From: an uncultured Formosa sp.
Lineage (GTDB): Bacteria > Bacteroidota > Bacteroidia > Flavobacteriales > Flavobacteriaceae
DNA length: 64,000 bases
NCBI RefSeq assembly: GCF_947500765.1
Contig: NZ_CANMTH010000002.1
Location: 124,001 to 188,000 of the forward strand
Direction: 5' to 3'
Shown: positions 10,670-20,212 of the stretch, piece after piece
Position numbering within the stretch: the first letter of the stretch is position 1
Layout of the letters: each line of letters begins with the position of its first letter
The notes under the pieces: generated by a model
Databases searched by the model: none
The model's input: the letters and a program-made list of their open reading frames with translations, nothing else
Told to the model about the DNA's origin: nothing
Translations under genes and position numbers: made by a program

Positions 10670-12214
10670 TTAGTTGATTTGATTACCATCTTTATCAAAA
10701 AAGTGGTATTCTAGATATGTGTAAGCATCTCTGGGTAATATTTTTACCCATTTTTTGTGTTCAACAAACCATTTTGAACGAATTGATGGAATGCCTTTTG
10801 TTAAGAAGGCCGCTATAAAAGGATGTGTGTTTAAAACCACCTTTTTATAGTCTTTTTTTAATAGTCGCTCAAGCTCTTGCGTTATTTTTTGTACCAATAT
10901 TATTGGTGCTTCAACTTCTTCGCCTTTTACTCCGTTAGGATTATCTTCACGGGTTTTTATGTTCATTTCTGGGCGAACACGCTGTCTTGTAATTTGTATC
11001 AATCCAAATTTACTTGGAGGTAATATTTTGTGTTTCGCTCTATCATCCTTCATTTCATCACGAAGGTAATTGAATAGCGTTTTTCTGTTTTCAGCATTAG
11101 TCATGTCAATAAAATCGACAACTATAATTCCTCCCATATCGCGTAGACGAAGCTGTCTAGCTATCTCTTGGGCAGCAATCATATTAACTTCCAGTGCTGT
11201 GTCTTCTTGAGAATTGGCTTTGTTAGAGCGGTTACCGCTGTTAACATCTACAACGTGAAGGGCTTCGGTATGTTCTACTACCAAGTAGGCGCCTTTTGCC
11301 ATAGAAACCGTTTTTCCAAACGACGTTTTAATTTGTCTTTCTACTCCAAATTTTTCAAAAATAGGAACATTAGACTGATACAATTTAACTATTGATTCTT
11401 TGTTAGGTGCAATAAGTTGCACGTAATCTTTAATTTGGTGATAAAGTTCTTCATCATCTACCTGTATACTTGTAAAAGTATCATTAAATATATCTCGTAA
11501 AATAGACGAGGCTTTATTTAATTCTCCTAAAACTTTACTAGGGTGATGTGCTTTGTTAAGTTTCTTACACATTGCAGTCCAACGACCAAGCAAATTTTGT
11601 AAGTCTTTATCTAATTCGGCAACTTTTTTGCCTTCTGCTACTGTACGTACAATAATACCAAAACCTGGAGGCGTAATGCTTTTTACCAGACGTTTTAGGC
11701 GATCTTTTTCTTCTTTGTCTTCAATTTTTTGAGAAATTGAAATGCGATCAGAAAAAGGAACAAGAACAATATATCTACCTGCTATAGAAAGCTCAGAGCT
11801 TATTCTAGGGCCTTTTGTAGAAATAGGTTCTTTTACAATTTGTACGAGTAGGGATTGATTTGATTTAAGGACGTCTATGACGCTTCCATTCTTATCAATC
11901 TCTTTTTCAAACGGAAAATCTTTTAAAAAGAAATCGTTTAGTTTACCTGTGCTTACACGTTTTGTGAATTTTAAAAGTGAAGGGAGCTTCGGACCTAAAT
12001 CGTGATAATGTAAAAAGGCATCTTTTTCGTAGCCAACATTTACAAAAGCAGCATTTAGTCCAGGAACAGTTTTTCTTATTTTGGCGATAAACACGTCGCC
12101 AACGGAAAAGTTGTTACCTCCTTCGTCTTTATGTAATTCAATAAGTTTTCCATCTTTTAATAAGGCAAAATCAACATGTTGGGGACCAGATCTTACGATC
12201 AATTCTTTATCCAT
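10670..12214 (-). CDS. rng: Ribonuclease E/G family
   Basis: S1-like N-terminus, VDVNSGN and DMGGIIVVDFIDM motifs. Confidence 0.95.
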   Translation of the reverse strand: MDKELIVRSGPQHVDFALLKDGKLIELHKDEGGNNFSVGDVFIAKIRKTVPGLNAAFVNVGYEKDAFLHYHDLGPKLPSLLKFTKRVSTGKLNDFFLKDFPFEKEIDKNGSVIDVLKSNQSLLVQIVKEPISTKGPRISSELSIAGRYIVLVPFSDRISISQKIEDKEEKDRLKRLVKSITPPGFGIIVRTVAEGKKVAELDKDLQNLLGRWTAMCKKLNKAHHPSKVLGELNKASSILRDIFNDTFTSIQVDDEELYHQIKDYVQLIAPNKESIVKLYQSNVPIFEKFGVERQIKTSFGKTVSMAKGAYLVVEHTEALHVVDVNSGNRSNKANSQEDTALEVNMIAAQEIARQLRLRDMGGIIVVDFIDMTNAENRKTLFNYLRDEMKDDRAKHKILPPSKFGLIQITRQRVRPEMNIKTREDNPNGVKGEEVEAPIILVQKITQELERLLKKDYKKVVLNTHPFIAAFLTKGIPSIRSKWFVEHKKWVKILPRDAYTYLEYHFFDKDGNQIN

Positions 12215-12426
12215 TTCGTTAATTTATATCCATACTATTAAGTTTATAGCCTTAAGTTAATAGTTAGAAAGTAAAACTTAAAAACTATTAACCTTTAACT
12301 AATAACCAAACTGTACAGATGGATTATACATTATTTTTTCACAGGATTTAATCTGTGGAGTTTCCTTTTTTTGCGAAAGGTATATCGCGGGGGAACTCAT
12401 GTCAAAGAACAATTTGATAAAAACCA

Positions 12427-12452
12427 AAAAAGTAGTTATAAAACTACTTTTT
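12427..12452. terminator. Hairpin terminator downstream of basic microprotein gene
   Basis: AAAAAGTAGTT-ataa-AACTACTTTTT inverted repeat. Confidence 0.75.
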
Positions 12453-12456
12453 GGGA

Positions 12457-12549
12457 TTATTTTTTCTTTTTGTGACGGTTAGCACGAGCACGTTTCTTAC
12501 GCTTGTGCGTCGCTACCTTATGTCTTTTACGTTTCTTACCACTTGGCAT
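12457..12549 (-). CDS. 30-aa ultra-basic protein, candidate small ribosomal protein (AURKAIP1/COX24-like)
   Basis: Translated by hand: MPSGKKRKRHKVATHKRKKRARANRHKKKK*; absent from the ORF track because it is short; flanked by a terminator hairpin. Confidence 0.8.
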   Translation of the reverse strand: MPSGKKRKRHKVATHKRKKRARANRHKKKK

Positions 12550-12586
12550 AGATCTGTTTTTTTTTAGGTTAATATTTAGTTTTTTG

Positions 12587-12880
12587 TTATTCTTTAACGT
12601 CTACATTGGTTTTTACACCTTCTACAAATACTTTTGCAGGTTTAAATGCAGGAATGTTGTGTGCAGGAATTTTAATAGTAGTGTTTTTAGAAATGTTTCT
12701 ACCAGTTTTTTCCGCTCGAGTTTTGATTATAAAACTACCAAAACCTCTTAAATATACGTTATCACCAGCTTCTAAAGATGTCTTAACTTCTTCCATGAAT
12801 GTCTCCACAGTTGCTTGAACGTCACCTTTTTCAATTCCTAATTTCTCAGAAATTTTCGCCACTAAATCAGCCTTAGTCAT
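12587..12880 (-). CDS. HU family DNA-binding protein
   Basis: MTKADLVAKISEKLGIEKGDVQATVETFMEEVKTSLEAGDNVYLRGFGSFIIKTRAEKTGRN...IPAHNIPAFKPAK. Confidence 0.95.
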   Translation of the reverse strand: MTKADLVAKISEKLGIEKGDVQATVETFMEEVKTSLEAGDNVYLRGFGSFIIKTRAEKTGRNISKNTTIKIPAHNIPAFKPAKVFVEGVKTNVDVKE

Positions 12881-12922
12881 TATTTATTATGTTTAAAGTT
12901 ATCAATTAATTATAAAGGGATG

Positions 12923-12955
12923 CAAATATAGTCATTTAAAATTCAATATTTCAAA
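12923..12955 (-). promoter_or_regulatory. Bacteroidota-type promoter of the HU gene
   Basis: Minus strand TTTG-N21-TATATTTG, matching the -33 TTTG / -7 TAnnTTTG consensus. Confidence 0.6.
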
Positions 12956-13015
12956 CCTAATTCATTAAAATTTAAGATTATAAACGATTATTTTTGCCAG
13001 ACCTAATTTTTATAT

Positions 13016-14056
13016 ATGACTTTTAGTAAAACTTTAACAGATTGGTATTCAGTCAATAAGCGTCAACTTCCTTGGAGACAGACAACTAATCCGTATTATA
13101 TATGGTTGTCTGAAATAATTTTACAGCAAACTCAAATTAAGCAAGGTTTACCATATTATGAAGATTTTGTTACTACATTTCCAACAGTTTTCGACTTAGC
13201 GAGTGCAAATGAGGCTGAAGTTTTAAAACTTTGGCAAGGTTTAGGCTATTATTCTAGAGCTAGAAACTTGCATTTTGCAGCAAAATATGTTGTAAATGAG
13301 TTGGGGGGTATCTTCCCTAATACCTATAAAGATTTATTAAAATTAAAGGGTGTGGGCGATTATACGGCGAGTGCTATTGCTTCAATTTGTTATAATGAAA
13401 TCTCTGCTGTTGTAGATGGTAATGTATATCGTTTATTATCGCGGTATTTTGGAATATATACTGCAATAAATTCGTCTAAAGGCGCAAAAGAATTTAAAGC
13501 TTTAGCTCAGGAATTAATCGATAAAAAAGATCCTGCCACTTTTAACCAAGCTGTAATGGAGTTTGGTGCTATACAGTGTAAGCCTAAAAGTCCAGATTGT
13601 TCTGTGTGCCCCTTTAATAAGAGTTGTTATGCTTTTGGTAAGGGAGTTATAAACGAACTACCTGTAAAAATAAAGGCAGCAAAAGTGTCTAAGAAATATT
13701 TTAATTTTTTAGTGTTTTTAACACCTAATCAAACTACTGTTTTAGAACAACGTCAGGGTAAAGGGATTTGGCAAAATCTGTATCAGTTTCCTTTAATTGA
13801 GTCAGAAAAGGCGCTAAATCATAAGCAATTACAGTTGGAGTTAGAGTCTTTCGAGGTGTTACAAGGAAAAACTTTCGAGGTGTCTTTATATAATAAAGAA
13901 GAAATTATTCATAAATTATCACATCAACATTTATATACAAGATTTTGGATTGTAGAGGTAGATGCTAACATTGACGGTGCTATTTCTGTGTTTGATGTAG
14001 AAGATTTTCCTGTACCTATCTTAATTGGAAATTTTATAGCAGATTTCAATTTTTAG
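13016..14056 (+). CDS. mutY: A/G-specific adenine glycosylase
   Basis: HhH motif LKGVGDYTASAIASICYNE, Fe-S cluster cysteines CKPKSPDCSVCPFNKSC. Confidence 0.95.
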   Translation: MTFSKTLTDWYSVNKRQLPWRQTTNPYYIWLSEIILQQTQIKQGLPYYEDFVTTFPTVFDLASANEAEVLKLWQGLGYYSRARNLHFAAKYVVNELGGIFPNTYKDLLKLKGVGDYTASAIASICYNEISAVVDGNVYRLLSRYFGIYTAINSSKGAKEFKALAQELIDKKDPATFNQAVMEFGAIQCKPKSPDCSVCPFNKSCYAFGKGVINELPVKIKAAKVSKKYFNFLVFLTPNQTTVLEQRQGKGIWQNLYQFPLIESEKALNHKQLQLELESFEVLQGKTFEVSLYNKEEIIHKLSHQHLYTRFWIVEVDANIDGAISVFDVEDFPVPILIGNFIADFNF

Positions 14057-14146
14057 TCTCGGATAGTTATATCTTATAATTTTTTTGTTAATTTTAAAAA
14101 AGTTGAACTACAAAGTGTAATTTTGCAGTTCGTTAAAAAACAATTT

Positions 14147-14593
14147 ATGGCTGGAACGTTAAATAAAGTGATGCTTATTGGGCATTTAGGAGATGATGTT
14201 AAAATGCACTATTTTGAAGGAGGTGGTTGTGTTGGTCGTTTTCCTCTAGCAACCAATGAAACTTACATGAGTAAGCAAACTAACGAGCGTATTACAAATA
14301 CCGAATGGCATAATATTGTGGTACGTAATAAAGGTGCCGAAATTTGTGAAAAGTACTTAAGTAAAGGCGACAAAATTTATGTTGAAGGGCGTCTTAAAAC
14401 TAGAAAATGGCAAGACGAATCTGGTCAAGAACGTTACTCCACAGAAATACAATGTACAGATTTTACCTTTTTAACAACAAAAAAAGAAAGTTTAGCTAAT
14501 GCGCAACAATTGCCGCAAGAAGTAAAACCTACAGAAAATAAATCAACAGCAAGTCAAGATACATCTAGTGTAAAAGACGATTTGCCGTTTTAA
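14147..14593 (+). CDS. ssb: Single-stranded DNA-binding protein
   Basis: MAGTLNKVMLIGHLGDDVKMHYFEGGG..., acidic DDLPF tail; start moved to 14147. Confidence 0.94.
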   Translation: MAGTLNKVMLIGHLGDDVKMHYFEGGGCVGRFPLATNETYMSKQTNERITNTEWHNIVVRNKGAEICEKYLSKGDKIYVEGRLKTRKWQDESGQERYSTEIQCTDFTFLTTKKESLANAQQLPQEVKPTENKSTASQDTSSVKDDLPF

Positions 14594-14616
14594 TTGTTTA
14601 ACTAAATTTATTCCAA

Positions 14617-15921
14617 TTGGACCCTGACCCCTCGAGTTTTTTAGCTCTAATTCCCGCGATAAATATTCCATTAATTATTGGTGTCGTGCTTTTGTGTGTT
14701 TTACTTATTTGTTCAGCACTTATTTCTGGAGCAGAAGTTGCTCTATTTTCTCTTACAGTTACAGATATTGATGAAGGCATAGAAAACGATTCTAAGGCCA
14801 TTCAAATTATCTCAAAATTATTAGAACGTCCTAAAAAATTGTTAGCAACTATTCTCGTTGCCAATAACTTTATAAACATAGGTATTGTTATTCTCTTTGC
14901 TTATTTAGGCGATATTATGTTTAATAGTATTACCTCTGAAGTAGTTCGTTTTATTCTTGAAGTTGTTTTAGTAACATTCTTAATTTTATTATTTGGAGAA
15001 ATATTACCAAAGGTTTATGCCAGTAGAAATAAAATGAAATTTGCCACATTTATGGCTATACCATTACAGGTTATGGATGTGTTGTTTTCTCCTTTAAGCA
15101 TACCAATGCGTAGTATAACCTTAGGAATTCACGCCAAATTAGGGAAGCAAAAATCTAATTTCAGTATCGATCAATTATCCCAAGCTTTAGAGCTAACGAG
15201 TGAGGCAGATACTTCTAAAGAAGAACATAAAATTTTACAAGGTATTGTCTCTTTTGGAAATACAGATACCAAGCAGGTTATGCGTCCAAGAATAGATATT
15301 TTTGCCTTAAATAAAGATTTAAAGTATTCCGAAATTATTTCTGAAATTGTATCAAACGGGTATTCAAGAATTCCTGTTTACGAAGATAATATCGATAATA
15401 TAATAGGGATTCTTTACGTTAAAGATTTGTTGCCTTATGTAGATAGAAAACAATTTGATTGGATTTCTTTAATTAGAGAGCCGTTTTTTGTGCCAGAAAA
15501 CAAAAAATTAGACGATTTAATGGGTGAGTTTCAAGAGAAAAAAGTCCATTTAGCAGTTGTTGTAGATGAATATGGAGGAACTTCTGGACTGATTTCTTTA
15601 GAAGATATTATTGAAGAAATTGTTGGAGAAATTAGTGATGAATTTGATGATGAAGATTTAGTGTATTCTAAGTTAGACGATCATAATTACGTGTTTGAAG
15701 GAAAAACTCCATTAAAAGATTTCTATAAAATTATTAAGATTGAAGACGATTCTAATTTTGAACAAAAAAAAGGAGAAGCAGAAACTGTTGCAGGTTTTGT
15801 GTTGGAGCATTCTGGGAATTTCCCGAAATTAGGAGCGAAAATTAGTTTCGAAAACTATTTGTTTACTGTAGAAGCCTTAGATAAAAAGCGTATTAAACGC
15901 GTAAAAGTTACCATTTCATAA
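14617..15921 (+). CDS. gldE: Gliding motility-associated protein GldE (CNNM/CBS domain protein; TTG start)
   Basis: DUF21-like membrane region, CBS pair, CorC/HlyC C-terminal domain; directly upstream of gldD. Confidence 0.9.
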   Translation: MDPDPSSFLALIPAINIPLIIGVVLLCVLLICSALISGAEVALFSLTVTDIDEGIENDSKAIQIISKLLERPKKLLATILVANNFINIGIVILFAYLGDIMFNSITSEVVRFILEVVLVTFLILLFGEILPKVYASRNKMKFATFMAIPLQVMDVLFSPLSIPMRSITLGIHAKLGKQKSNFSIDQLSQALELTSEADTSKEEHKILQGIVSFGNTDTKQVMRPRIDIFALNKDLKYSEIISEIVSNGYSRIPVYEDNIDNIIGILYVKDLLPYVDRKQFDWISLIREPFFVPENKKLDDLMGEFQEKKVHLAVVVDEYGGTSGLISLEDIIEEIVGEISDEFDDEDLVYSKLDDHNYVFEGKTPLKDFYKIIKIEDDSNFEQKKGEAETVAGFVLEHSGNFPKLGAKISFENYLFTVEALDKKRIKRVKVTIS

Positions 15922-15922
15922 T

Positions 15923-16510
15923 ATGTCAAAATACATTCAAAATAGTCTTATACTTATTTTATTAATTTTTGTGATCTCTTGTGATGAAGATCCTACTCCA
16001 AAACCTAATGCGTATTTAAGGTTAAGTTACCCAGAAGCGCATTATATTCAAACCGATTTAGATGTGCCTTTTACATTTAATAAAAATAAATTTTCAACTA
16101 ATGTTGAGGCTAAGAAAATGGTAGGTAAAGAAAATTATGGTGTTAATATTGAATATTCTCATTTAAAAGGAACCATTTACTTAACGTATAAAAACATTAA
16201 TGAAGACTCTAAAAATTTAATGGAGTTTATTAAGGATGCTCAAAATTTCACCCAAAAACACACTATTAAAGCAGACGAAATTGCAGAGCAAGTGTATATA
16301 AACGATGAGCGAAAAGTGTATGGTATGTTTTATGAAGTAGGCGGAAATGCAGCTTCACAATCTCAGTTTTACATTACAGATAGTGTAAAACATTTTTTAA
16401 CAGGGTCTTTGTATTTCTACGCTAAACCTAATTACGACTCTATTTTACCAGCAGCAAAATATCTAGAAAAAGATATAAAACAGATCATGGAGTCTGTGTC
16501 TTGGAAGTAA
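15923..16510 (+). CDS. gldD: Gliding motility lipoprotein GldD
   Basis: Lipobox FVISCDEDPTPKPNAYLRLSYPEAHY; adjacent to gldE. Confidence 0.9.
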   Translation: MSKYIQNSLILILLIFVISCDEDPTPKPNAYLRLSYPEAHYIQTDLDVPFTFNKNKFSTNVEAKKMVGKENYGVNIEYSHLKGTIYLTYKNINEDSKNLMEFIKDAQNFTQKHTIKADEIAEQVYINDERKVYGMFYEVGGNAASQSQFYITDSVKHFLTGSLYFYAKPNYDSILPAAKYLEKDIKQIMESVSWK

Positions 16511-16605
16511 AATTAGCTTTTAAGTATTGTATGTTTCATTATATTAATTCCTTAAAGTTTTTATAAGTTTAAAATAGTTTTCAAAAAAAAGACTAATTTA
16601 AGGCT

Positions 16606-17493
16606 ATGAAAAAACTGAAAAAAAAAGATATAAATCAAGAGGTTTTTGATTTGTATGACGATTATGTGCATAGTAAAATTGAAAGGCGTCAATTCTTGAA
16701 AAAATTATCGTTGTATGCTGTGGGAGGGATTACCTTGTCGTCCTTGCTTAGTTTTATTTCTCCAAACTATATAGATTCGGTTTTAGTTAATACAGACGAT
16801 TCTCGACTAGATTCAAGTTATATTACTTATAATTCTCCTAGAGGAGGTGGAGGTATTAAAGCACTACTTTCAAAACCAAAAAACGTTACAAAGAAACTTC
16901 CGGGGATTATTGTTGTTCATGAAAATAGAGGTTTAAATCCGTATATAGAAGATGTAGGAAGACGTGCAGCTTTAGAAGGGTTTATATCTATAGCTCCAGA
17001 TGCGTTAACTCCTTTGGGTGGATATCCAGGAAGTGATGATGCTGGTAGAGAATTGCAAAAGAAACGGGATAAGAATGATATGTTAGAAGATTTTATTGCT
17101 GCTTTTAACTATCTGAAAAATAATGAGGATTGTACTGGAGAAATAGGAGTTGTTGGTTTTTGTTTTGGAGGTTGGATTTCCAATATGATGGCTGTACGAA
17201 TACCTGATTTGGGGGCTGCAGTGCCGTATTATGGCAGTCAGCCTAGTGACGAAGAAGTCGCTGAAATTAGTGCGCCTCTAATGTTGCATTATGCCGAATT
17301 AGATAAACGTGTTAATGCAGGTTGGTCAGACTATGAAGTCGCTCTTAAGTCTAATAATAAGCAATATGAGGCTTTTGTATATCCAGAAGTTAATCACGGC
17401 TTTCATAATAATACAACACCAAGGTATGATGAAGCTGCAGCAAGTTTATCATGGAACAGAACGATTTCTTTCTTTAAAGAGAATTTGAAGTAG
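16606..17493 (+). CDS. Dienelactone hydrolase family protein with twin-arginine-like N-terminus
   Basis: ERRQFLKKLSLYAVGGI; GVVGFCFGGW nucleophile elbow; VNHGFHN. Confidence 0.88.
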   Translation: MKKLKKKDINQEVFDLYDDYVHSKIERRQFLKKLSLYAVGGITLSSLLSFISPNYIDSVLVNTDDSRLDSSYITYNSPRGGGGIKALLSKPKNVTKKLPGIIVVHENRGLNPYIEDVGRRAALEGFISIAPDALTPLGGYPGSDDAGRELQKKRDKNDMLEDFIAAFNYLKNNEDCTGEIGVVGFCFGGWISNMMAVRIPDLGAAVPYYGSQPSDEEVAEISAPLMLHYAELDKRVNAGWSDYEVALKSNNKQYEAFVYPEVNHGFHNNTTPRYDEAAASLSWNRTISFFKENLK

Positions 17494-17742
17494 TTAAGTT
17501 ATTTAAATATAAAATAATAAAAAAGCATTTCGAAAGAGGTGCTTTTTTATTGATTAATAATTTGTGATGTTTTTTGTGTTGTGTATAAATGGGTATGTGT
17601 TTTAAAGGCCGTGTTTTATTATCGTTTATTCAGGGTTATGCTATAATTAAAACAAATTAGATAATACGTCTTTATTAATAATCATCTATATTTAATAGTT
17701 GTCAATTTTGGTAACATAAATTACTTTTAATAAAATTCACTT

Positions 17743-18531
17743 ATGTGGTTACGTGTTAGTTGTGATTTGGCTTTCGATGTAGAAACTCCAACGCCTTTTA
17801 TTTTAATGTTACGGCCTCGTAGTGGTGCGGAACAATGGGTTGAGCGCGATGAATTTAAAATCTCTCCCAATGTGTCAATCATAGAATTTACAGATGGTTA
17901 CGGGAATCTGTGTCAAAGATTTGTTGCTCCAAAAGGAGATTTGACTATTTATACGACTTCAGATGTGAAAACGTCTGAATTTGTTGATGTAGATTTTGAA
18001 GCCCCTTTTGTAGAAATACAGCATTTACCAAACGATGTACTTTGTTATTTACTGCCTAGCAGATACTGTGAGTCCGATCGCTTTAATGATCTGGCTAATA
18101 CAATTACAGCAAATAAAATGCTTGGTTATAAACAAGTGTATGCTATAGAAGAGTGGCTACGCCAAACGATTAGTTATATTCCAGGGAGTAGTGCTTATCC
18201 AACCTCAGCTATAGAGGTAAATCAAAAAGGGTCTGGTGTTTGTCGAGATTTAGCCCATTTGGGAATTGCGTTATGCAGAAGTTTAAGTATTCCTGCGCGT
18301 ATGGTGGTTGGGTATTTGCATAATTTAAAACCCATGGATATGCATGCTTGGTTTGAGGCTTATGTTGGTGGACGTTGGTATGTTTTTGATGCCACACAAT
18401 CAGGAGTAAAAGGCGGATATGTGTCTGTAGGCTACGGACTAGATGCAGCCGACGTGGCTATTTTTAATCAGTTTGGACCTGTTGTTCATACAATAAAACA
18501 ACATGTTACTGTGACTCAAATTAAAAATTAA
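17743..18531 (+). CDS. Transglutaminase-like family protein
   Basis: GSGVCRDLAHLGIALCRSLSIPARMVVGY...DMHAWFEAYVGGRWYVFDAT: Cys/His/Asp triad. Confidence 0.9.
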   Translation: MWLRVSCDLAFDVETPTPFILMLRPRSGAEQWVERDEFKISPNVSIIEFTDGYGNLCQRFVAPKGDLTIYTTSDVKTSEFVDVDFEAPFVEIQHLPNDVLCYLLPSRYCESDRFNDLANTITANKMLGYKQVYAIEEWLRQTISYIPGSSAYPTSAIEVNQKGSGVCRDLAHLGIALCRSLSIPARMVVGYLHNLKPMDMHAWFEAYVGGRWYVFDATQSGVKGGYVSVGYGLDAADVAIFNQFGPVVHTIKQHVTVTQIKN

Positions 18532-18616
18532 GACACGAGCTGTTTTGTAGATCTATTTAAATACAACTAAGAGTATGTTCGTGTTAAAATGAATAATTAT
18601 TATTAAGTCATGTGTA

Positions 18617-18655
18617 AAATATAAAAGCATCTCTTTTTGAGATGCTTTTATATTT
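18617..18655. terminator. Bidirectional intrinsic terminator
   Basis: 17-bp perfect stem AAATATAAAAGCATCTC-ttttt-GAGATGCTTTTATATTT. Confidence 0.88.
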
Positions 18656-18777
18656 ATTTATGTAACAGCGTTTAAATTCATGCTTTTTAAGTCGTACAAC
18701 ATCTTTCTTTTCTGTCTGCAGAATATGCCATCGTAACACCTTCAAATTTACTTTTAAAGTTTCCGTTACAGAGTTAT

Positions 18778-19197
18778 CTATTTTCTTGTTTCTTTTGTAC
18801 TTGTTGTTTCAAAATTATCTACAGTTTTCATGTCATTTACACTGTACATATCTCCAGATCCAGTTACAGTCTCTTCAAGTGTTGCTGTATTTACTTTAGA
18901 GACATCATATTCTACCATAGCTAATTTTTTGTCAAAACTTACTGTTGCAGATTTTACTCCATCAAGTTTAGATAATTTTTTCTCTATGGTATTAGCGCAA
19001 CCAATTTGGCAAGTCATTCCTTTAATAGTGAATTCTGCTTTGGCATAAGTTGCATTTGGATCTATAGTTTTAGCTACAGTTTCTATAGGAGTAGCCGCTT
19101 CTACTGTTTTTATTTCAGGTTCAGCTGATTTGTTTTTACATGAAAAAGATACTACTGAAAGTAATACTACAGCAAAAATAATTTTAAAATGTTTCAT
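18778..19197 (-). CDS. Heavy-metal-associated (HMA) domain lipoprotein
   Basis: Lipobox VVSFSCKNK; HMA motif GMTCQIGCANTIEKKLSKLDGVKSATVSFDKKLAMVEYD. Confidence 0.88.
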   Translation of the reverse strand: MKHFKIIFAVVLLSVVSFSCKNKSAEPEIKTVEAATPIETVAKTIDPNATYAKAEFTIKGMTCQIGCANTIEKKLSKLDGVKSATVSFDKKLAMVEYDVSKVNTATLEETVTGSGDMYSVNDMKTVDNFETTSTKETRK

Positions 19198-19287
19198 TTA
19201 GTCAAAAATTTATAGGTGAACAAATTTAGTGATTTAAGTGATTTTTCATGTTAAAAGTTTCATTTTTGTAGCGTTAGAATAAGTTAT

Positions 19288-20163
19288 ATGAGCGAAAACA
19301 CTTCAAAATGGGCCTATCTTTTTGTATTGTCGTTAATCTGGGGGAGTTCCTTTATTTTAATGAAAAAAGCACTTATTGGAGTGACTCCTTTTCAATTGGG
19401 AGCTTTAAGAAATATTTTTACAGCTTTAATCTTATTTACGGTAGGTTTAAAATATATTAAAACTATAGATAAAACTGCTTGGAAATGGATTGCGTTATCT
19501 GGAGTTTTTGGATCGTTTATACCTGCTTTTCTATTTGCTATTGCTGAAACGGAAATAGATAGTGCTATTGCTTCTATTTTAAATTCTTTAGTGCCGCTTC
19601 AAACCATATTAGTTGGTTTTGCGGTGTTTCAAATAGCATCAACGAAACGTCAGATTTTTGGTGTTGTTTTAGGGTTTATAGGAACTGCTTTGTTAGTTAT
19701 GGAAGGAGCCGATTTAAATCCACATCAGAATTACTTATACGCGGGCTACATTGTATTAGCGACTGTAATGTATGCCTTTAATGTAAATATTATTAAAAGC
19801 CATTTACAGCATTTAAAACCACTAACCATTGCGACTGGTAATTATGTGGTGGTGGTAATTCCTGCGTTTATAATATTGTTGTTTACTGGTTTTTTTGAAA
19901 GTTCTAATTTGCATCAACCAGCACTTAAAATGGCTTTAGTTTATATTTTTATTTTATCCTTTTTTGGAACAGCATTGGCTAAAGTGTTATTTAATAAATT
20001 AATTAGAATATCTACGCCTGTATTTGCCTCTTCTGTAACCTATGTAATGCCTATTGTTGCGTTAACTTGGGGGTTTTTAGATGGAGAAGGTTTTAGTTTA
20101 TTACAAGGTTTTGCTTCTTTAATTATTTTGTTAGGCGTGTATTTGGCTAATAAAAAGGCATAA
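19288..20163 (+). CDS. EamA/DMT family transporter
   Basis: ~10 TM helices, SLIWGSSFILMKKAL start motif. Confidence 0.92.
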   Translation: MSENTSKWAYLFVLSLIWGSSFILMKKALIGVTPFQLGALRNIFTALILFTVGLKYIKTIDKTAWKWIALSGVFGSFIPAFLFAIAETEIDSAIASILNSLVPLQTILVGFAVFQIASTKRQIFGVVLGFIGTALLVMEGADLNPHQNYLYAGYIVLATVMYAFNVNIIKSHLQHLKPLTIATGNYVVVVIPAFIILLFTGFFESSNLHQPALKMALVYIFILSFFGTALAKVLFNKLIRISTPVFASSVTYVMPIVALTWGFLDGEGFSLLQGFASLIILLGVYLANKKA

Positions 20164-20164
20164 A

Positions 20165-20190
20165 AAAACCGAAGCGTGAACTTCGGTTTT
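20165..20190. terminator. Bidirectional intrinsic terminator
   Basis: AAAACCGAAG-cgtgaa-CTTCGGTTTT. Confidence 0.82.
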
Positions 20191-20212
20191 AATCTGAAAT
20201 ATTTTAGTCTGA

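Noticed and set aside
12503-12818. Plus-strand ORFs over the hup/microprotein region
   Set aside because: Antisense to the HU gene and the 30-aa basic protein, both of which have clear protein signatures and a promoter/terminator on the minus strand.
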